In this document: piece by piece, positions 1 to 9,430 of the stretch
Position numbering within the stretch: the stretch's first letter is position 1
Layout: every line of letters starts with the position of its first letter
Source of the DNA: an uncultured Porphyromonadaceae bacterium
GTDB taxonomy: Bacteria; Bacteroidota; Bacteroidia; Bacteroidales; Muribaculaceae
NCBI GenBank assembly: GCA_946553045.1
Contig: CAMNRO010000018.1
Location: forward strand, 1-49,174
Direction of reading: 5' to 3'
DNA: 49,174 nucleotides
Program-made: the position numbers and the translations under genes
The notes under the pieces: model-generated
What the model saw: the letters and a program-made list of their open reading frames with translations, nothing else
Database searches by the model: none
Told to the model about the DNA's origin: nothing

Positions 1-52
1 CGCTATAATCTTTGGCTGTGAAAAATTTATTTCCCCACTGATTTTCTACTGA

Positions 53-3037
53 CCCGTTATAACAGATGTCGACGGAAACTTCAGTATTTCTGTTGCCACC
101 ACAGTGAAGAAACTTCGCATATCCTACGTGGGTATGCTTACCCGAGAAGTCGACATTACCGGGCAGCCTATCGAGGTAAAACTCAGCAGCGCCGACAATC
201 AGCTAAATGAAGTAGTGGTGACAGCTCTCGGCATGAAGCGCGAGCGGAAAGGTCTCGGCTACGCTGTGCAGGACCTCAACGCCGAAGACCTCAACACCGA
301 CGGCACAACGTCGCTCGCCAGCGCCATGCAGGGCAAGCTGACTGGCGTTGATATCCGCCCCTCGTCGGGAGCGCCGGGTGCATCGGCTCAGATTATAATC
401 CGCGGTGCCCGTTCTTTCGACGGCAACAACCAGCCGCTATATGTAGTAGATGGTATGCCTGTGGAATCTACCCCCGACTATGGCACCGGCAACTCTGTGA
501 CAGGAGCCAATCTCGCCGACCGCTCCATCGACATCAACCCCGAGGATATCGAGAGCATCAATGTGCTCAAAGGTCAGGCCGCCTCTGCTCTTTACGGTAT
601 CCGGGCTTCAAACGGTGTGATAGTTATCACCACCAAGCGCGGCAAGTTCAACTCAAACAAGCCGACAGTAACGGTGTCTACAAATCTTTCGGCCGAAGTG
701 GTGTCGCGCAAGTTCCAGCGTCAGGACGTTTATGCTCAGGGCAACTTCATAGAAGGCGGATATGCTCCGACCAGCAGCATGAGCTGGGGCCCGAAAATAG
801 CCGACCTTCCCAACGACCCAAAATATGGCGGCAACGGAAACGGCCATGATGGAATGTACTACAATCCCAAGCGGGAACTCGCCGGTCTCGACGGCTGGAC
901 AACACCGGAAATATATGATAATGTCGGCAACTTCTTCAACACCGGCTTTACCGAGAACACAAATTTCAGCCTCAGCCAGCGCACAGAGCGCGCGAGCTAT
1001 TCCTTCGGCCTGAACAATTCTTATCAGGAAGGTATTGTTCCATCTACCGGCATGAACCGCTGGAGCGCCCGAGGACTTGTCGACTGGACGATAGACAAGC
1101 AGTGGAAAACAGGCTTCTCCGGAAATTACAGCTCCACAAAGATAAATTCGGCGCCCGGAGCGAACGACGGTATCATGAATGTGGTTTATTCGGCCCCCTC
1201 CGAATACGACCTCAAGGGAATACCTTTCCATGTGCCCGGCGACCCGACCCAGCAGGTGCTTTTCCGCTCTACTTCGTTCAATAACCCCTATTGGTGGGCC
1301 AATAACAATGAATATCTGCAGCATACCAACCGTTTCTTCGGCAACGCATATGTGGAATTCAGCCCCGACCTCGGTCTGGCCGACAATATGAAACTGTGGT
1401 TCCGCGAACAGGCCGGCATAGATATGTACACCTCTAATTACAGCGACGTCAAGGAGGTTGGCTCCGCCGGTCAGGCTCAGGGCGGCATTGAGAACTACGG
1501 CGTGTCGCGCAATGTATTCAACAACCTCTTCACCGCCAACTTCACCGCCGAATGGGGCGAATTCAATTTCGACGCCATGCTCGGCAATGAAATCAACCAG
1601 GACAATTCGCGCTGGTGGGATTATATCGGCAATAATTTCAACTTCTACGGCATGCCGGTCATCGCCAATGCCACAAGCTTCTCCAGCAGCGAGTATAACC
1701 GTCATTCGCGCACGGTTGGCTTCTTCGGAAGCGCAGGCCTTTCATGGCGCTCCATGCTGTTCCTAACCGTTACGGGCCGTAACGACTATGTGTCGACGAT
1801 GCCGCGCAATAACCGCTCGTTCTTCTATCCGTCGGTATCGCTCGGCTGGGTCTTCACGGAACTTCCCTCTCTTAAAGGCAACGACGTGCTCACATTCGGC
1901 AAGCTTCGTGCAAGTTATGCCCAGGTAGGCCAGGCCGGTACTTTCTATGAGAATTACTATTATGTGCCCGGCTACGGCAGCGGCATGTATCAGTACAACC
2001 CCGTGACCTACCCCGTGAAAGGTGTGTCGAGCTATGTGCCCTATTATGTTGTTTACGACAAAAATCTCAAGCCCCAGAACACCGAAAACGTCGAAGTCGG
2101 CGCTGATTTCCGTCTGTTCCGCGACCGCGTGCGCCTGGAATACACTCTTTCCTATCAGAATGTGACAGACCAGATATTCTCCGTGCCCACCGCCGGTTCG
2201 TCGGGTTATCAGTATAAGATGACCAATGCCGGCAAGATGCGCACATGGTCGCACGAACTCGGCATCAACGTGGCTATACTCGAAAACAAGGACTACGACC
2301 TCAATCTCGGTATCAATTTCACCAAGGTCAACAACAAGGTTGTCGAGCTTGCCGAAGGCGTCGAATCCATTATGCTCGGCGGTTTCGTAGAACCTCAGAT
2401 CCGCGCTCAGGCCGGCAATACATATCCCAATATATATGGCACCGCCTTTAAACGCGACGAGGCCACCGGCCAGCTCCTGCTTCTCGACGGTCTGCCCCAG
2501 GGCACTTCCGACAGCCAGGACCTCGGCAACTGCTCGCCCGATTTCGTGACCGGTTTCACCCTCAGCGGCCGCTATCGCCGAGTGAATCTCAGCACTACAT
2601 GGAGCTGGCAGAAAGGCGGACGCATGTATCACGGCACCAACCTTACACTCAATTACTTCGGTGCTACTAAAGAATCGCTTCCTTTCCACGAAGGCACTAT
2701 GGTGGCCGAGGGTATAGACGAGGCTACCGGCCAGCCCAACACCGTCGAGGTGAGCAAGCAGGACTATTTTATGATGTATAACGACGTGACCGAGGCCGGT
2801 GTCTACGACATGAGTTTCTTCAAACTCCGCGACGTGACCCTTACCTACAAACTGCCTTCATTCGGTAAATTCGATATCGAAGTCTTCGGCTTCGCCCGCA
2901 ATGTCCTCCTGTGGACCAATCTCCCCAACTTCGACCCCGAGGCTTCGCAGGGCAACGGCAACATGGGCGGTTACTTCGAGCGTTTCTCCATTCCGAATAC
3001 ATCTTCGTATGGCGGCGGCCTGAAATTCACGTTCTAA
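53..3037 (+). CDS. SusC/RagA-like TonB-dependent outer-membrane transporter, 5' end missing or rearranged
   Basis: This is the outer-membrane barrel of a SusCD glycan or peptide uptake pair. Numbered from the GTG at 104, a TonB-box-like segment NEVVVTALG lies at residues 35-43, the plug at about 50-180 (IIIRGARS at 97-104, YVVDGMP at 113-119, NVLKGQAASALYG at 153-165), and a beta-barrel follows to an aromatic C-terminus ending KFTF. Upstream codons 56-103 still read as the end of a carboxypeptidase-regulatory-like domain (VITDVDGNFSISV). An in-frame TGA at 50-52 and unrelated AT-rich sequence before it mean that the signal peptide and most of that N-terminal domain are absent. GTG at 104 is only a formal start. 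The gene is probably truncated by a contig end or a rearrangement. The SusD partner begins 21 nt after the stop. Family assignment is firm; the substrate is unknown. Confidence 0.93.
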   Translation, partial: PVITDVDGNFSISVATTVKKLRISYVGMLTREVDITGQPIEVKLSSADNQLNEVVVTALGMKRERKGLGYAVQDLNAEDLNTDGTTSLASAMQGKLTGVDIRPSSGAPGASAQIIIRGARSFDGNNQPLYVVDGMPVESTPDYGTGNSVTGANLADRSIDINPEDIESINVLKGQAASALYGIRASNGVIVITTKRGKFNSNKPTVTVSTNLSAEVVSRKFQRQDVYAQGNFIEGGYAPTSSMSWGPKIADLPNDPKYGGNGNGHDGMYYNPKRELAGLDGWTTPEIYDNVGNFFNTGFTENTNFSLSQRTERASYSFGLNNSYQEGIVPSTGMNRWSARGLVDWTIDKQWKTGFSGNYSSTKINSAPGANDGIMNVVYSAPSEYDLKGIPFHVPGDPTQQVLFRSTSFNNPYWWANNNEYLQHTNRFFGNAYVEFSPDLGLADNMKLWFREQAGIDMYTSNYSDVKEVGSAGQAQGGIENYGVSRNVFNNLFTANFTAEWGEFNFDAMLGNEINQDNSRWWDYIGNNFNFYGMPVIANATSFSSSEYNRHSRTVGFFGSAGLSWRSMLFLTVTGRNDYVSTMPRNNRSFFYPSVSLGWVFTELPSLKGNDVLTFGKLRASYAQVGQAGTFYENYYYVPGYGSGMYQYNPVTYPVKGVSSYVPYYVVYDKNLKPQNTENVEVGADFRLFRDRVRLEYTLSYQNVTDQIFSVPTAGSSGYQYKMTNAGKMRTWSHELGINVAILENKDYDLNLGINFTKVNNKVVELAEGVESIMLGGFVEPQIRAQAGNTYPNIYGTAFKRDEATGQLLLLDGLPQGTSDSQDLGNCSPDFVTGFTLSGRYRRVNLSTTWSWQKGGRMYHGTNLTLNYFGATKESLPFHEGTMVAEGIDEATGQPNTVEVSKQDYFMMYNDVTEAGVYDMSFFKLRDVTLTYKLPSFGKFDIEVFGFARNVLLWTNLPNFDPEASQGNGNMGGYFERFSIPNTSSYGGGLKFTF

Positions 3038-3058
3038 TAACGTTAAATACAATCTGAC

Positions 3059-4525
3059 ATGTTCAAGAAATTATTATATATAGCATTCCTCGGAATTGCC
3101 CTCAGCGCATGCACCGAGGATACGATGGACAACATCAACAAAGACGAGGCAAATCCGCCTTCGAGCGCTGTCAATGCAAAATTCCAGGTCACCGATGCCA
3201 TCGTGGCAACAGGCTTTACCGGTTGGGGCGGGGCATATGCCTGGTATGTAAGCTCCTATACCGAGCAGACTTTCGGCACAGGCAACAACCAGCTCATGAA
3301 GACCGAGTTGCGTCTGCGTGGCGAGACGGCCGCAAGTTCAACCTTCAACAACGAGTGGAACGGCGTATATGCCAACCTCATGAATATAAAGCAGATTATA
3401 GAGAAGTGTGCCGATGGAGGCCTCAACGCCGGCCAGAAAGACATTCTCGGCATAGCCCAGGTGCTTTGGGTGCTCAATTATGAGCTCCTCACCGACATGC
3501 ACGGCGATATACCCTACAGCGAAGCCCTTGTGTCTGACCAGCCGAAGCTCGACTCGCAGGAATCCATCTACGCCGACCTTATCAGTCGTATCAGTGATGC
3601 CGAGACTCTTCTGTCTGAGGCTGTTGCCGAGAAAATGAACAATACCGGCGCTCAGGACCTGCTTTATGGCGGCGACCCGGCCCGATGGCTCGGTCTCGCA
3701 CACGCTGTGAAGGCGCGTCTGCTTCTGAACACTTCGTATCGCGACAGCGGGGCCTACGCCAAGGCAATCTCTGCCGGAGAAGCCGCTCTTGCTGCCGGTT
3801 TCGAAGGAGCCGAACTGTCTATTTTCAATGGTGTTGACTGCGACAATCCCTGGACGGCATACTCATGGAGCCGCTACTATACCGGTGCAAACGGTACTGT
3901 TGTCGCCCTGATGGAAGAGCGCGAAGACCCGCGTCTCGATGTCTATGCCTGGGACGCTTTCGGTACGGGCGCCGCATATGCTCCTGCCGGAGATGCCGAA
4001 TTTGCCAAATGCACCGAGACTGTCGGCCTTCCCATGTGGCTCGAGAATGGTGCGGCAAAGCTGCATATATTCAGCGTGAGCGAAATCAATTTTATCCTTG
4101 CAGAGGCTAAGGCGCGCACCGGTGCCGACGCCACAGCCAATTTCGAAGCCGGAATCGCGGCCTCGTTCGCCGACTATGCCGAGGCTACTGAGGAAGACAT
4201 GCCCGATCCTGCCGATTATATAGCGGCACTCGGAGCTCCTGCCATAGGCGAAATAATGGTGCAGAAGTATCTTGCCCAGACGCGCGACGAGCAGGTGCAG
4301 ACCTACAACGATATACGCCGCTGCAAGGCTCTCGGAGAAGAATATATAGTGCTTAAAAATCCGAATAACAATCAAGGCGGACAGAACCAGTGGCCTCTTC
4401 GCCTGCCCTATGGAAACAGCGATGTAGTCTCTAATCCGAACGTTGCCGAGGCTTTCGGTTCGGGCAACGCCGCCGGAAACTACATCTTCACCGACAATAC
4501 CTGGCTCTTCGGAGGAACACGCTGA
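3059..4525 (+). CDS. SusD/RagB-like nutrient-binding lipoprotein
   Basis: This is the surface lipoprotein lid that pairs with the upstream SusC-like barrel. The signal peptide ends in the lipobox LSAC (Cys18). The body is a helical, TPR-like SusD fold of 488 residues, with the early segment WNGVYANLMNIKQII and the C-terminal region QKYLAQTRDEQVQTYNDIRR, which resemble the shorter SusD_2-type subfamily. The gene is 21 nt downstream of susC on the same strand and is followed by a hairpin terminator, so the pair forms a two-gene unit. No glycoside hydrolase, sulfatase, protease or sigma/anti-sigma gene accompanies it here, so the ligand cannot be inferred. Confidence 0.92.
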   Translation: MFKKLLYIAFLGIALSACTEDTMDNINKDEANPPSSAVNAKFQVTDAIVATGFTGWGGAYAWYVSSYTEQTFGTGNNQLMKTELRLRGETAASSTFNNEWNGVYANLMNIKQIIEKCADGGLNAGQKDILGIAQVLWVLNYELLTDMHGDIPYSEALVSDQPKLDSQESIYADLISRISDAETLLSEAVAEKMNNTGAQDLLYGGDPARWLGLAHAVKARLLLNTSYRDSGAYAKAISAGEAALAAGFEGAELSIFNGVDCDNPWTAYSWSRYYTGANGTVVALMEEREDPRLDVYAWDAFGTGAAYAPAGDAEFAKCTETVGLPMWLENGAAKLHIFSVSEINFILAEAKARTGADATANFEAGIAASFADYAEATEEDMPDPADYIAALGAPAIGEIMVQKYLAQTRDEQVQTYNDIRRCKALGEEYIVLKNPNNNQGGQNQWPLRLPYGNSDVVSNPNVAEAFGSGNAAGNYIFTDNTWLFGGTR

Positions 4526-4555
4526 TATTGTCGTTACAAAAAAACTTAGAGATTG

Positions 4556-4584
4556 GCCCCCCTGCGTGAGCAGAGGGGCTTTTC
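4556..4584 (+). terminator. Rho-independent terminator after susCD
   Basis: The arms GCCCCCCTGC (4556-4565) and GCAGAGGGGC (4570-4579) pair with one mismatch around a GTGA loop and are followed by TTTT. This closes the SusC-SusD unit 30 nt after the susD stop. Confidence 0.85.
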
Positions 4585-4657
4585 GTCTGAAATGATGTCA
4601 GATTAGTCAATTTGTACATTTTTTGAAGTATTACCGTCGGAATATTCGGGATTTTTG

Positions 4658-4665
4658 TAATTTTG
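4658..4665 (+). promoter_or_regulatory. Bacteroidetes -7 element for the DUF4421 gene
   Basis: TAATTTTG matches TAnnTTTG. No good TTG sits 19-21 nt upstream, so the -33 half is weak. The predicted transcript start is about 10 nt before the ATG at 4682, giving a very short leader. Confidence 0.5.
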
Positions 4666-4681
4666 CAGCGTGTTTCACGCT

Positions 4682-5740
4682 ATGTCTCGCAAGTTTACAG
4701 TCATATTCATGCTTGTTCTGTCGCTTCTGTCGGCCACAGGAGCGCGTGCTTTGTCGCTCAATCTCGACTCGATTGCCGAGTGGGGCAAGTTTCCGCGTTT
4801 TGTTGTAAACACTTACCGTTGGGGCGATAAATTCTTCAATGGCTATGATACAACGTTTGTGAAGTCGACAGGCTACAAGTTTAATGCCAAACTTACTACA
4901 GAAAGCTGGGCCGACGGATATAGTTTTCTTCTCCCGAACGATAAATATATCTACATGTTGTCGGAGCCGTCTACCTCCGCCGGTGTCTACCTCACATATC
5001 TGGCGATTTCGGGCGGTTACGACGTGAACATAAGCAAACTCATGGGGGGAGTAGACCGTTCGCGTCAGCGTCTGCGTTTCGGTTTCAACTGCATGCTCTT
5101 TGCTGCGGAGTTCTATGTGATAAAGAACGATGTCGGAACAAGAATCAAGCGTTTCGGCGATGAGAACAAGCCATTGCACCTCAATCTTGGTTTCAACGCC
5201 ATCAATAATTATACCTGGGGTGTGGATGCCTACTATTTTTTCAACCACAAACGCTATTCCGAGGCAGCTTCGTTCAATTTCAGCCGTGTGCAGCGAAAGA
5301 GTCAGGGCGCTTTTTATACCGGGTTCTCCATTTATACCCAAAAGCTTGACTTTGACTTCAAAGGCTTGCCCGAGGCGTTGCGGGATCAGTTGCCGCCAAA
5401 CTGGATAGATTATCGCTATCGTGTGAACACACACAACTACGCCCTGCGTTTCGGCTATGGATATAACTGGGTATTTGCTCCCAAGTGGGTGCTTGGCGTG
5501 AGCGAATCGCCTATTGTGGGCGTGCGCAAGGGCTTCGTGAACTCCGACATTGAGAAGGTGTCGTTTTCGATGTATAACCGACTCAAGCTCTCTGTGGTGT
5601 GGAACAGTCCCGACCACCGCTTCTTTTTCGGCGCTCTCGGCAAATTCGATGTCGCTATCGTAAACGACGAGACGACGACATATGCCGGTGGCGTGCTCAG
5701 CGGAGAGGCCGTCTTCGGAATCCGCTTCAACATCTGGTAA
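4682..5740 (+). CDS. DUF4421-like outer-membrane beta-barrel protein
   Basis: This is an exported protein of about 352 residues. The ATG at 4682 is preferred over the in-frame GTG at 4670 because it opens a typical signal peptide (basic start, hydrophobic stretch, cleavage near GARA-LSL). The mature part has alternating aromatic and polar residues (repeated GF/YNW, FGYGYNW) and ends in FGIRFNIW, as outer-membrane barrels do. The N-terminal segment around RFVVNTYRWGDKFFNGYDTTFV matches my memory of the DUF4421 family of Bacteroidetes, whose function is unknown. It has its own promoter-like element and stands alone between terminated units. Confidence 0.75.
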   Translation: MSRKFTVIFMLVLSLLSATGARALSLNLDSIAEWGKFPRFVVNTYRWGDKFFNGYDTTFVKSTGYKFNAKLTTESWADGYSFLLPNDKYIYMLSEPSTSAGVYLTYLAISGGYDVNISKLMGGVDRSRQRLRFGFNCMLFAAEFYVIKNDVGTRIKRFGDENKPLHLNLGFNAINNYTWGVDAYYFFNHKRYSEAASFNFSRVQRKSQGAFYTGFSIYTQKLDFDFKGLPEALRDQLPPNWIDYRYRVNTHNYALRFGYGYNWVFAPKWVLGVSESPIVGVRKGFVNSDIEKVSFSMYNRLKLSVVWNSPDHRFFFGALGKFDVAIVNDETTTYAGGVLSGEAVFGIRFNIW

Positions 5741-5816
5741 GTCGGTCGTACGAAGAAATAATGTTTTTTTTCATATTTCTGAACAAAGATTAAAATAGGC
5801 TTGTTAGTATTTCAAA

Positions 5817-5848
5817 CGCCGGGAAACCTCCTCGATAATACCCCGGCG
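5817..5848 (+). promoter_or_regulatory. Inverted repeat in the leader region of the OmpA-family gene
   Basis: CGCCGGG (5817-5823) and CCCGGCG (5842-5848) can pair across an 18-nt loop. There is no U-tract. It lies 75 nt before the ATG, so it could be the end of the DUF4421 transcript or a 5'-UTR structure that stabilises the OmpA mRNA. The rest of 5741-5922 is A/T-rich leader with no clear TAnnTTTG match. Confidence 0.4.
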
Positions 5849-5922
5849 AGGGATGATTAATTCATCGCTTAGCGTCTCAAGATTGAAAAAACAATTAAAG
5901 TCTAACAAAACATTTAATCAAA

Positions 5923-7131
5923 ATGAAAAAGAACGTTCTCTTTACCGCAGCATTGTCGTGCGCATTCCTGTTGCCGGCTTTTAATGCATCTGCTCAGGAT
6001 CAATCCGTGGTAGTTGAGGAAGAAACCATCGTCACCTCGGAGGTTCCCTGCAAGACTCACTATTACGTTGACAAAAAGAACAACTGGTTCTTACAGATTG
6101 GTGCCGGTATCGACGTGCCTTTCGTAGAAGGCGTCAATGCAAAGGGCGACCGCGAGCGCCACATCACCGTGAACTATAATCTCGGCTTCGGCAAATGGTT
6201 CTCTCCCTATATGGGCTGGCGCTTGGTGTTTAATGGCGGCCCTCTCCACTGGGAAGACGGCGGCATGTATAAAGCCAAATATGTAGGCGCCAATGTCGAC
6301 TTCATGTGGGATATGTTCAACTCCATCGGCGGCGTAAACTCCAAGCGAGTATTCTCGATCATACCTTTCATCGGTCTCGGTGGTACTTATGTATGGGATC
6401 AGACTCCTGCCGGAACCATTATCGGACAAGACGGAAATCCCAAGAACAGCACATGGGCGCTCCCCGTATCGGGCGGTCTCCAGTTCCGTTTCCGTCTCTG
6501 CAAGTATGTGGATTTCTTTGCCGAGGCTCGCGCTTCGATGTATGGCGACAACTTCAACAATATCGCCTACGGACGTCCTATCGACATCAATGTAACTGCT
6601 AACGCAGGTTTCACCATCACATTCGGTGGCCGCGACTATCAGTCGTACAACCCCTGCGATTATCTCGGATATATCAATAATCTCAATGGTCAGGTCAACG
6701 ATCTTCGCGGCGCCCTCGCCACAACTGCCGCCGCTCTCGCCGCTGCAGAAGCACAGCTGCCGTGCCCCGAAGTCGTTGAAGCCGAGACCACCGTCGTCGA
6801 AGCCGCTCCTCTGATGGCTACAGTGCGATTCTCGCTCAACTCTTCTAAGATTACCGACACCGAAATGGTGAATGTCTACAACATCGCCGAATGGATGAAG
6901 GCTAATCCCGATCAGAATGTGGCTATCGTCGGCTATGCTGACAAAGATACCGGCACAAGCGACTACAACATGGGTCTCTCCAAGCGTCGCGCACAGGTTG
7001 TCTTCGATACCCTCGTCAACAAGTACGGTATCAACCCCGACCGCCTTGCAATGCAGGCAGAAGGTTCCGACGTTCAGCCCTACGACGTCAACAACTGGAA
7101 CCGAATCGTAATCTTCAACGTCGCTCAATAA
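5923..7131 (+). CDS. OmpA-family outer-membrane protein
   Basis: This 402-residue protein joins the outer membrane to peptidoglycan. It has a signal peptide (1-24, cleaved near NASA-QDQ) and an eight-strand-type barrel domain (about 50-235: NWFLQIGAG, GKWFSPYMGWRL, FAEARASMYGDNF). A short Ala-rich linker with a coiled region follows (LNGQVNDLRGALATTAAALAAAEAQ), then a C-terminal OmpA/MotB-like domain (about 290-402) with SLNSSKI, GYADKDTG and LSKRRAQVVFDTL. The A-rich leader just before the ATG is typical of strongly expressed Bacteroidales porins. A second OmpA-family gene with the same layout lies at 42313-43512. A strong terminator follows, so it is monocistronic. Confidence 0.92.
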   Translation: MKKNVLFTAALSCAFLLPAFNASAQDQSVVVEEETIVTSEVPCKTHYYVDKKNNWFLQIGAGIDVPFVEGVNAKGDRERHITVNYNLGFGKWFSPYMGWRLVFNGGPLHWEDGGMYKAKYVGANVDFMWDMFNSIGGVNSKRVFSIIPFIGLGGTYVWDQTPAGTIIGQDGNPKNSTWALPVSGGLQFRFRLCKYVDFFAEARASMYGDNFNNIAYGRPIDINVTANAGFTITFGGRDYQSYNPCDYLGYINNLNGQVNDLRGALATTAAALAAAEAQLPCPEVVEAETTVVEAAPLMATVRFSLNSSKITDTEMVNVYNIAEWMKANPDQNVAIVGYADKDTGTSDYNMGLSKRRAQVVFDTLVNKYGINPDRLAMQAEGSDVQPYDVNNWNRIVIFNVAQ

Positions 7132-7154
7132 CAGCAATCTCTCTATAGTGAAGT

Positions 7155-7189
7155 CCGCCCCGGCTTGTGATGGTCGGGGCGGTTTTTTT
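7155..7189 (+). terminator. Rho-independent terminator after ompA-like gene
   Basis: The 8-bp GC stem CCGCCCCG (7155-7162) pairs with CGGGGCGG (7175-7182) across a 12-nt loop and is followed by seven T residues. It lies 24 nt after the stop codon. Confidence 0.92.
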
Positions 7190-7302
7190 AGAGTTCGTCG
7201 ATTTATTATTTGCCAAGAGGTAATTATCTGTATTATGGTGTTTTAGATTGGAGAAGGAAATTTTTTGGACTTAGTTGAACCAATACTCCGCCTTAAAATA
7301 TG

Positions 7303-7333
7303 TTGCGCTTTTAACACAGATTATGTATCTTTG
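7303..7333 (+). promoter_or_regulatory. Bacteroidetes promoter for the nucleotide-sugar dehydratase operon
   Basis: TTG (7303-7305), a 20-nt spacer and TATCTTTG (7326-7333) match the TTG-N19-21-TAnnTTTG consensus well. The predicted leader to the ATG at 7424 is about 85 nt. I see nothing else in 7190-7302. Confidence 0.75.
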
Positions 7334-7423
7334 CAAAATATGGCTATGACGAATAGCCTCTTAGACAAGCATAAAATACGAGCAATAAGAGAGCTGTAAG
7401 AATAGATTCCGTAATTATCAGTT

Positions 7424-9430
7424 ATGAAAAGGAAGATTTTCAATGCTTTGGCAAACTCCGCTATGGTGCGTGCCTTCATCGCAAAACCATCGCCCAAATG
7501 GATGGTTCTGCTTGCTGACCTCATATTGATAGCTTTTAGCTGCGGTCTCACACTCGCCTTCGGCAACCATCATACTTACGGAGATTCTTTCATTTATTCA
7601 CCTTTGGCCCGTGTGCTCCTTGAGTATCTGACCTATGTCGTTCTGGCCGTCAGTCTCGGCACGAGCCGCTATATTATCCGTCTCTCGGTGATAGAAGACA
7701 CATATCGGCTTGTGCTGCTTATTGTGTCTGCTTCGGCGCTACTCAGCGTAGTCTCAATCATAAGCTATTTCGCTTTCGGATTCTTTTATTTCAGTATCTG
7801 GAATATATTTATAGTCGGAGTGATGTCTTTCACGCTGATGCTGCTTATGCGGCTGGCTATAAAATATCTATATCTTCAGCTGTCGAATGTGGACAAGAAC
7901 AAGAAGCGCGTCATCGTGCTTGGTTCGGCCATCAATTCGTTCTTTTTCGCTTCGGCTCTCAAGAGCGAGTTTGAGGGCCGGTTCAATCCGGTGGCCTTGC
8001 TCAGTCTGTCGGCCGGAAATATCAGCAGCACGGTCAACGGCATCCCCGTCATAAAGTTCGATCCCGATTCTATCGGCGAGATTTTCGCATACTACCGATG
8101 CGATACGCTCCTGTTCCTGTCAACGCAGCTTGAGATTATGCGTTCGGGCACGGCCGATGTCTTTCTACGTAACCGTATAAAACTTCTGATGCTGAACCAG
8201 GTCGAGGAATTCGACCTCGACAGCAAAAATCCTCCGGCTCTGTCCTCTCATATTCATGATATCCGCATAGAGGATTTGCTCGGGCGCGAGCCTATACAGA
8301 CCGACAACCACACAATCCGAAATTTCATATGCAATCAGATTGTGATGATAACGGGAGCGGCCGGGTCTATCGGCAGCGAAATCGTGCGTCAGGTAGCCGC
8401 CATGGGAGCAAAAGAAATAGTCCTTCTCGACCAGGCCGAGACTCCGATGCACGAAATGCAGCTCGAACTCGAGGCTTCTTTCCCGGGTGTGCGTATCCAT
8501 CTTTTCATTGGCGACATCACCAACCGCGAGCGCGTAGAGCGTGCATTCCAGAAATATCATCCGCGATATGTGTTCCATGCCGCTGCCTACAAGCATGTGC
8601 CGATGATGGAGCGGAATCCTCAGGAAGCTGTTCTGACCAATGTCTTCGGAACGAAGAATGTGGCCGACCTGGCTGTGAAATACGGTGTCGAGAAGTTCGT
8701 GATGATATCTACCGACAAGGCCGTCAATCCCACCAACATCATGGGCGCCTCCAAGCGTATCGCCGAAATCTATGTGCAGTCGCTCTTCTATCATCTGCGT
8801 AATACCTCCGATGAGCCTTCGACACGCTTTATCACCACACGCTTCGGAAATGTGCTTGGTTCGAACGGTTCGGTGATTCCCTTGTTCAGGCGCCAGATAG
8901 AGCAGGGTGGTCCTGTGACGATAACACACCGCGATATCATACGCTACTTCATGACTATTCCGGAGGCATGCTCTCTTGTGCTCGAGGCCGGAATAATGGG
9001 CGACGGAGGCGAGATTTTCGTGTTCGACATGGGGCAGCCTGTGAAGATATGGGACCTTGCCGAGCGCATGATTTCGCTTTCAGGTCTTCGCGTCGGCACC
9101 GACATCAAGATTGTCGAGACCGGTTTGCGCCCCGGCGAAAAACTTTATGAGGAGCTTCTCAACGAGAAAGAGCACACAATTGGCACACATCATAAGAAAA
9201 TAATGATAGCGCGTGTGCGCACATATAGCTTCGCAGACGTGGTTGAGCATCTCGGGCGTCTCGAAAAATGCTTGCATTCATGCAACGGAAGTCACGACAT
9301 CGTTGCGGAAATGAAGCATATGGTTCCTGAATTTAAATCGAATAACTCAATATATCAGAAAATAGATTCGGAGCTTTCTGCTGAAGACGGAAGCGAGAAT
9401 ATGACTGAAATACAAGTAGTAAACGGATGA
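7424..9430 (+). CDS. Membrane-bound nucleotide-sugar 4,6-dehydratase (WbpM/CapD/FlaA1 family)
   Basis: This 668-residue protein probably acts in the inner membrane on a UDP-N-acetylhexosamine, an early step of capsule, O-antigen or glycoprotein sugar synthesis. The N-terminus has about four transmembrane helices (27-47, 62-80, 95-119, 121-147). A first, degenerate Rossmann-like domain spans about 160-290. The catalytic short-chain dehydrogenase domain carries the NAD-binding motif GAAGSIG (311-317), STDK (429-432) and MGASK (440-444). The usual catalytic Tyr of YxxxK is Met here, as in the long WbpM-type members (SMK triad). Length and architecture fit complete family members. The stop overlaps the ATG of the next gene (ATGA), so the two are coupled. 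No other sugar genes are nearby, so the pathway is not defined. Confidence 0.9.
   Translation: MKRKIFNALANSAMVRAFIAKPSPKWMVLLADLILIAFSCGLTLAFGNHHTYGDSFIYSPLARVLLEYLTYVVLAVSLGTSRYIIRLSVIEDTYRLVLLIVSASALLSVVSIISYFAFGFFYFSIWNIFIVGVMSFTLMLLMRLAIKYLYLQLSNVDKNKKRVIVLGSAINSFFFASALKSEFEGRFNPVALLSLSAGNISSTVNGIPVIKFDPDSIGEIFAYYRCDTLLFLSTQLEIMRSGTADVFLRNRIKLLMLNQVEEFDLDSKNPPALSSHIHDIRIEDLLGREPIQTDNHTIRNFICNQIVMITGAAGSIGSEIVRQVAAMGAKEIVLLDQAETPMHEMQLELEASFPGVRIHLFIGDITNRERVERAFQKYHPRYVFHAAAYKHVPMMERNPQEAVLTNVFGTKNVADLAVKYGVEKFVMISTDKAVNPTNIMGASKRIAEIYVQSLFYHLRNTSDEPSTRFITTRFGNVLGSNGSVIPLFRRQIEQGGPVTITHRDIIRYFMTIPEACSLVLEAGIMGDGGEIFVFDMGQPVKIWDLAERMISLSGLRVGTDIKIVETGLRPGEKLYEELLNEKEHTIGTHHKKIMIARVRTYSFADVVEHLGRLEKCLHSCNGSHDIVAEMKHMVPEFKSNNSIYQKIDSELSAEDGSENMTEIQVVNG

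Noticed and set aside
653-2689. Two long antisense frames inside susC (about 350 and 308 codons)
   Set aside because: They are shadows of a strong SusC coding frame, with no family resemblance and no start context.
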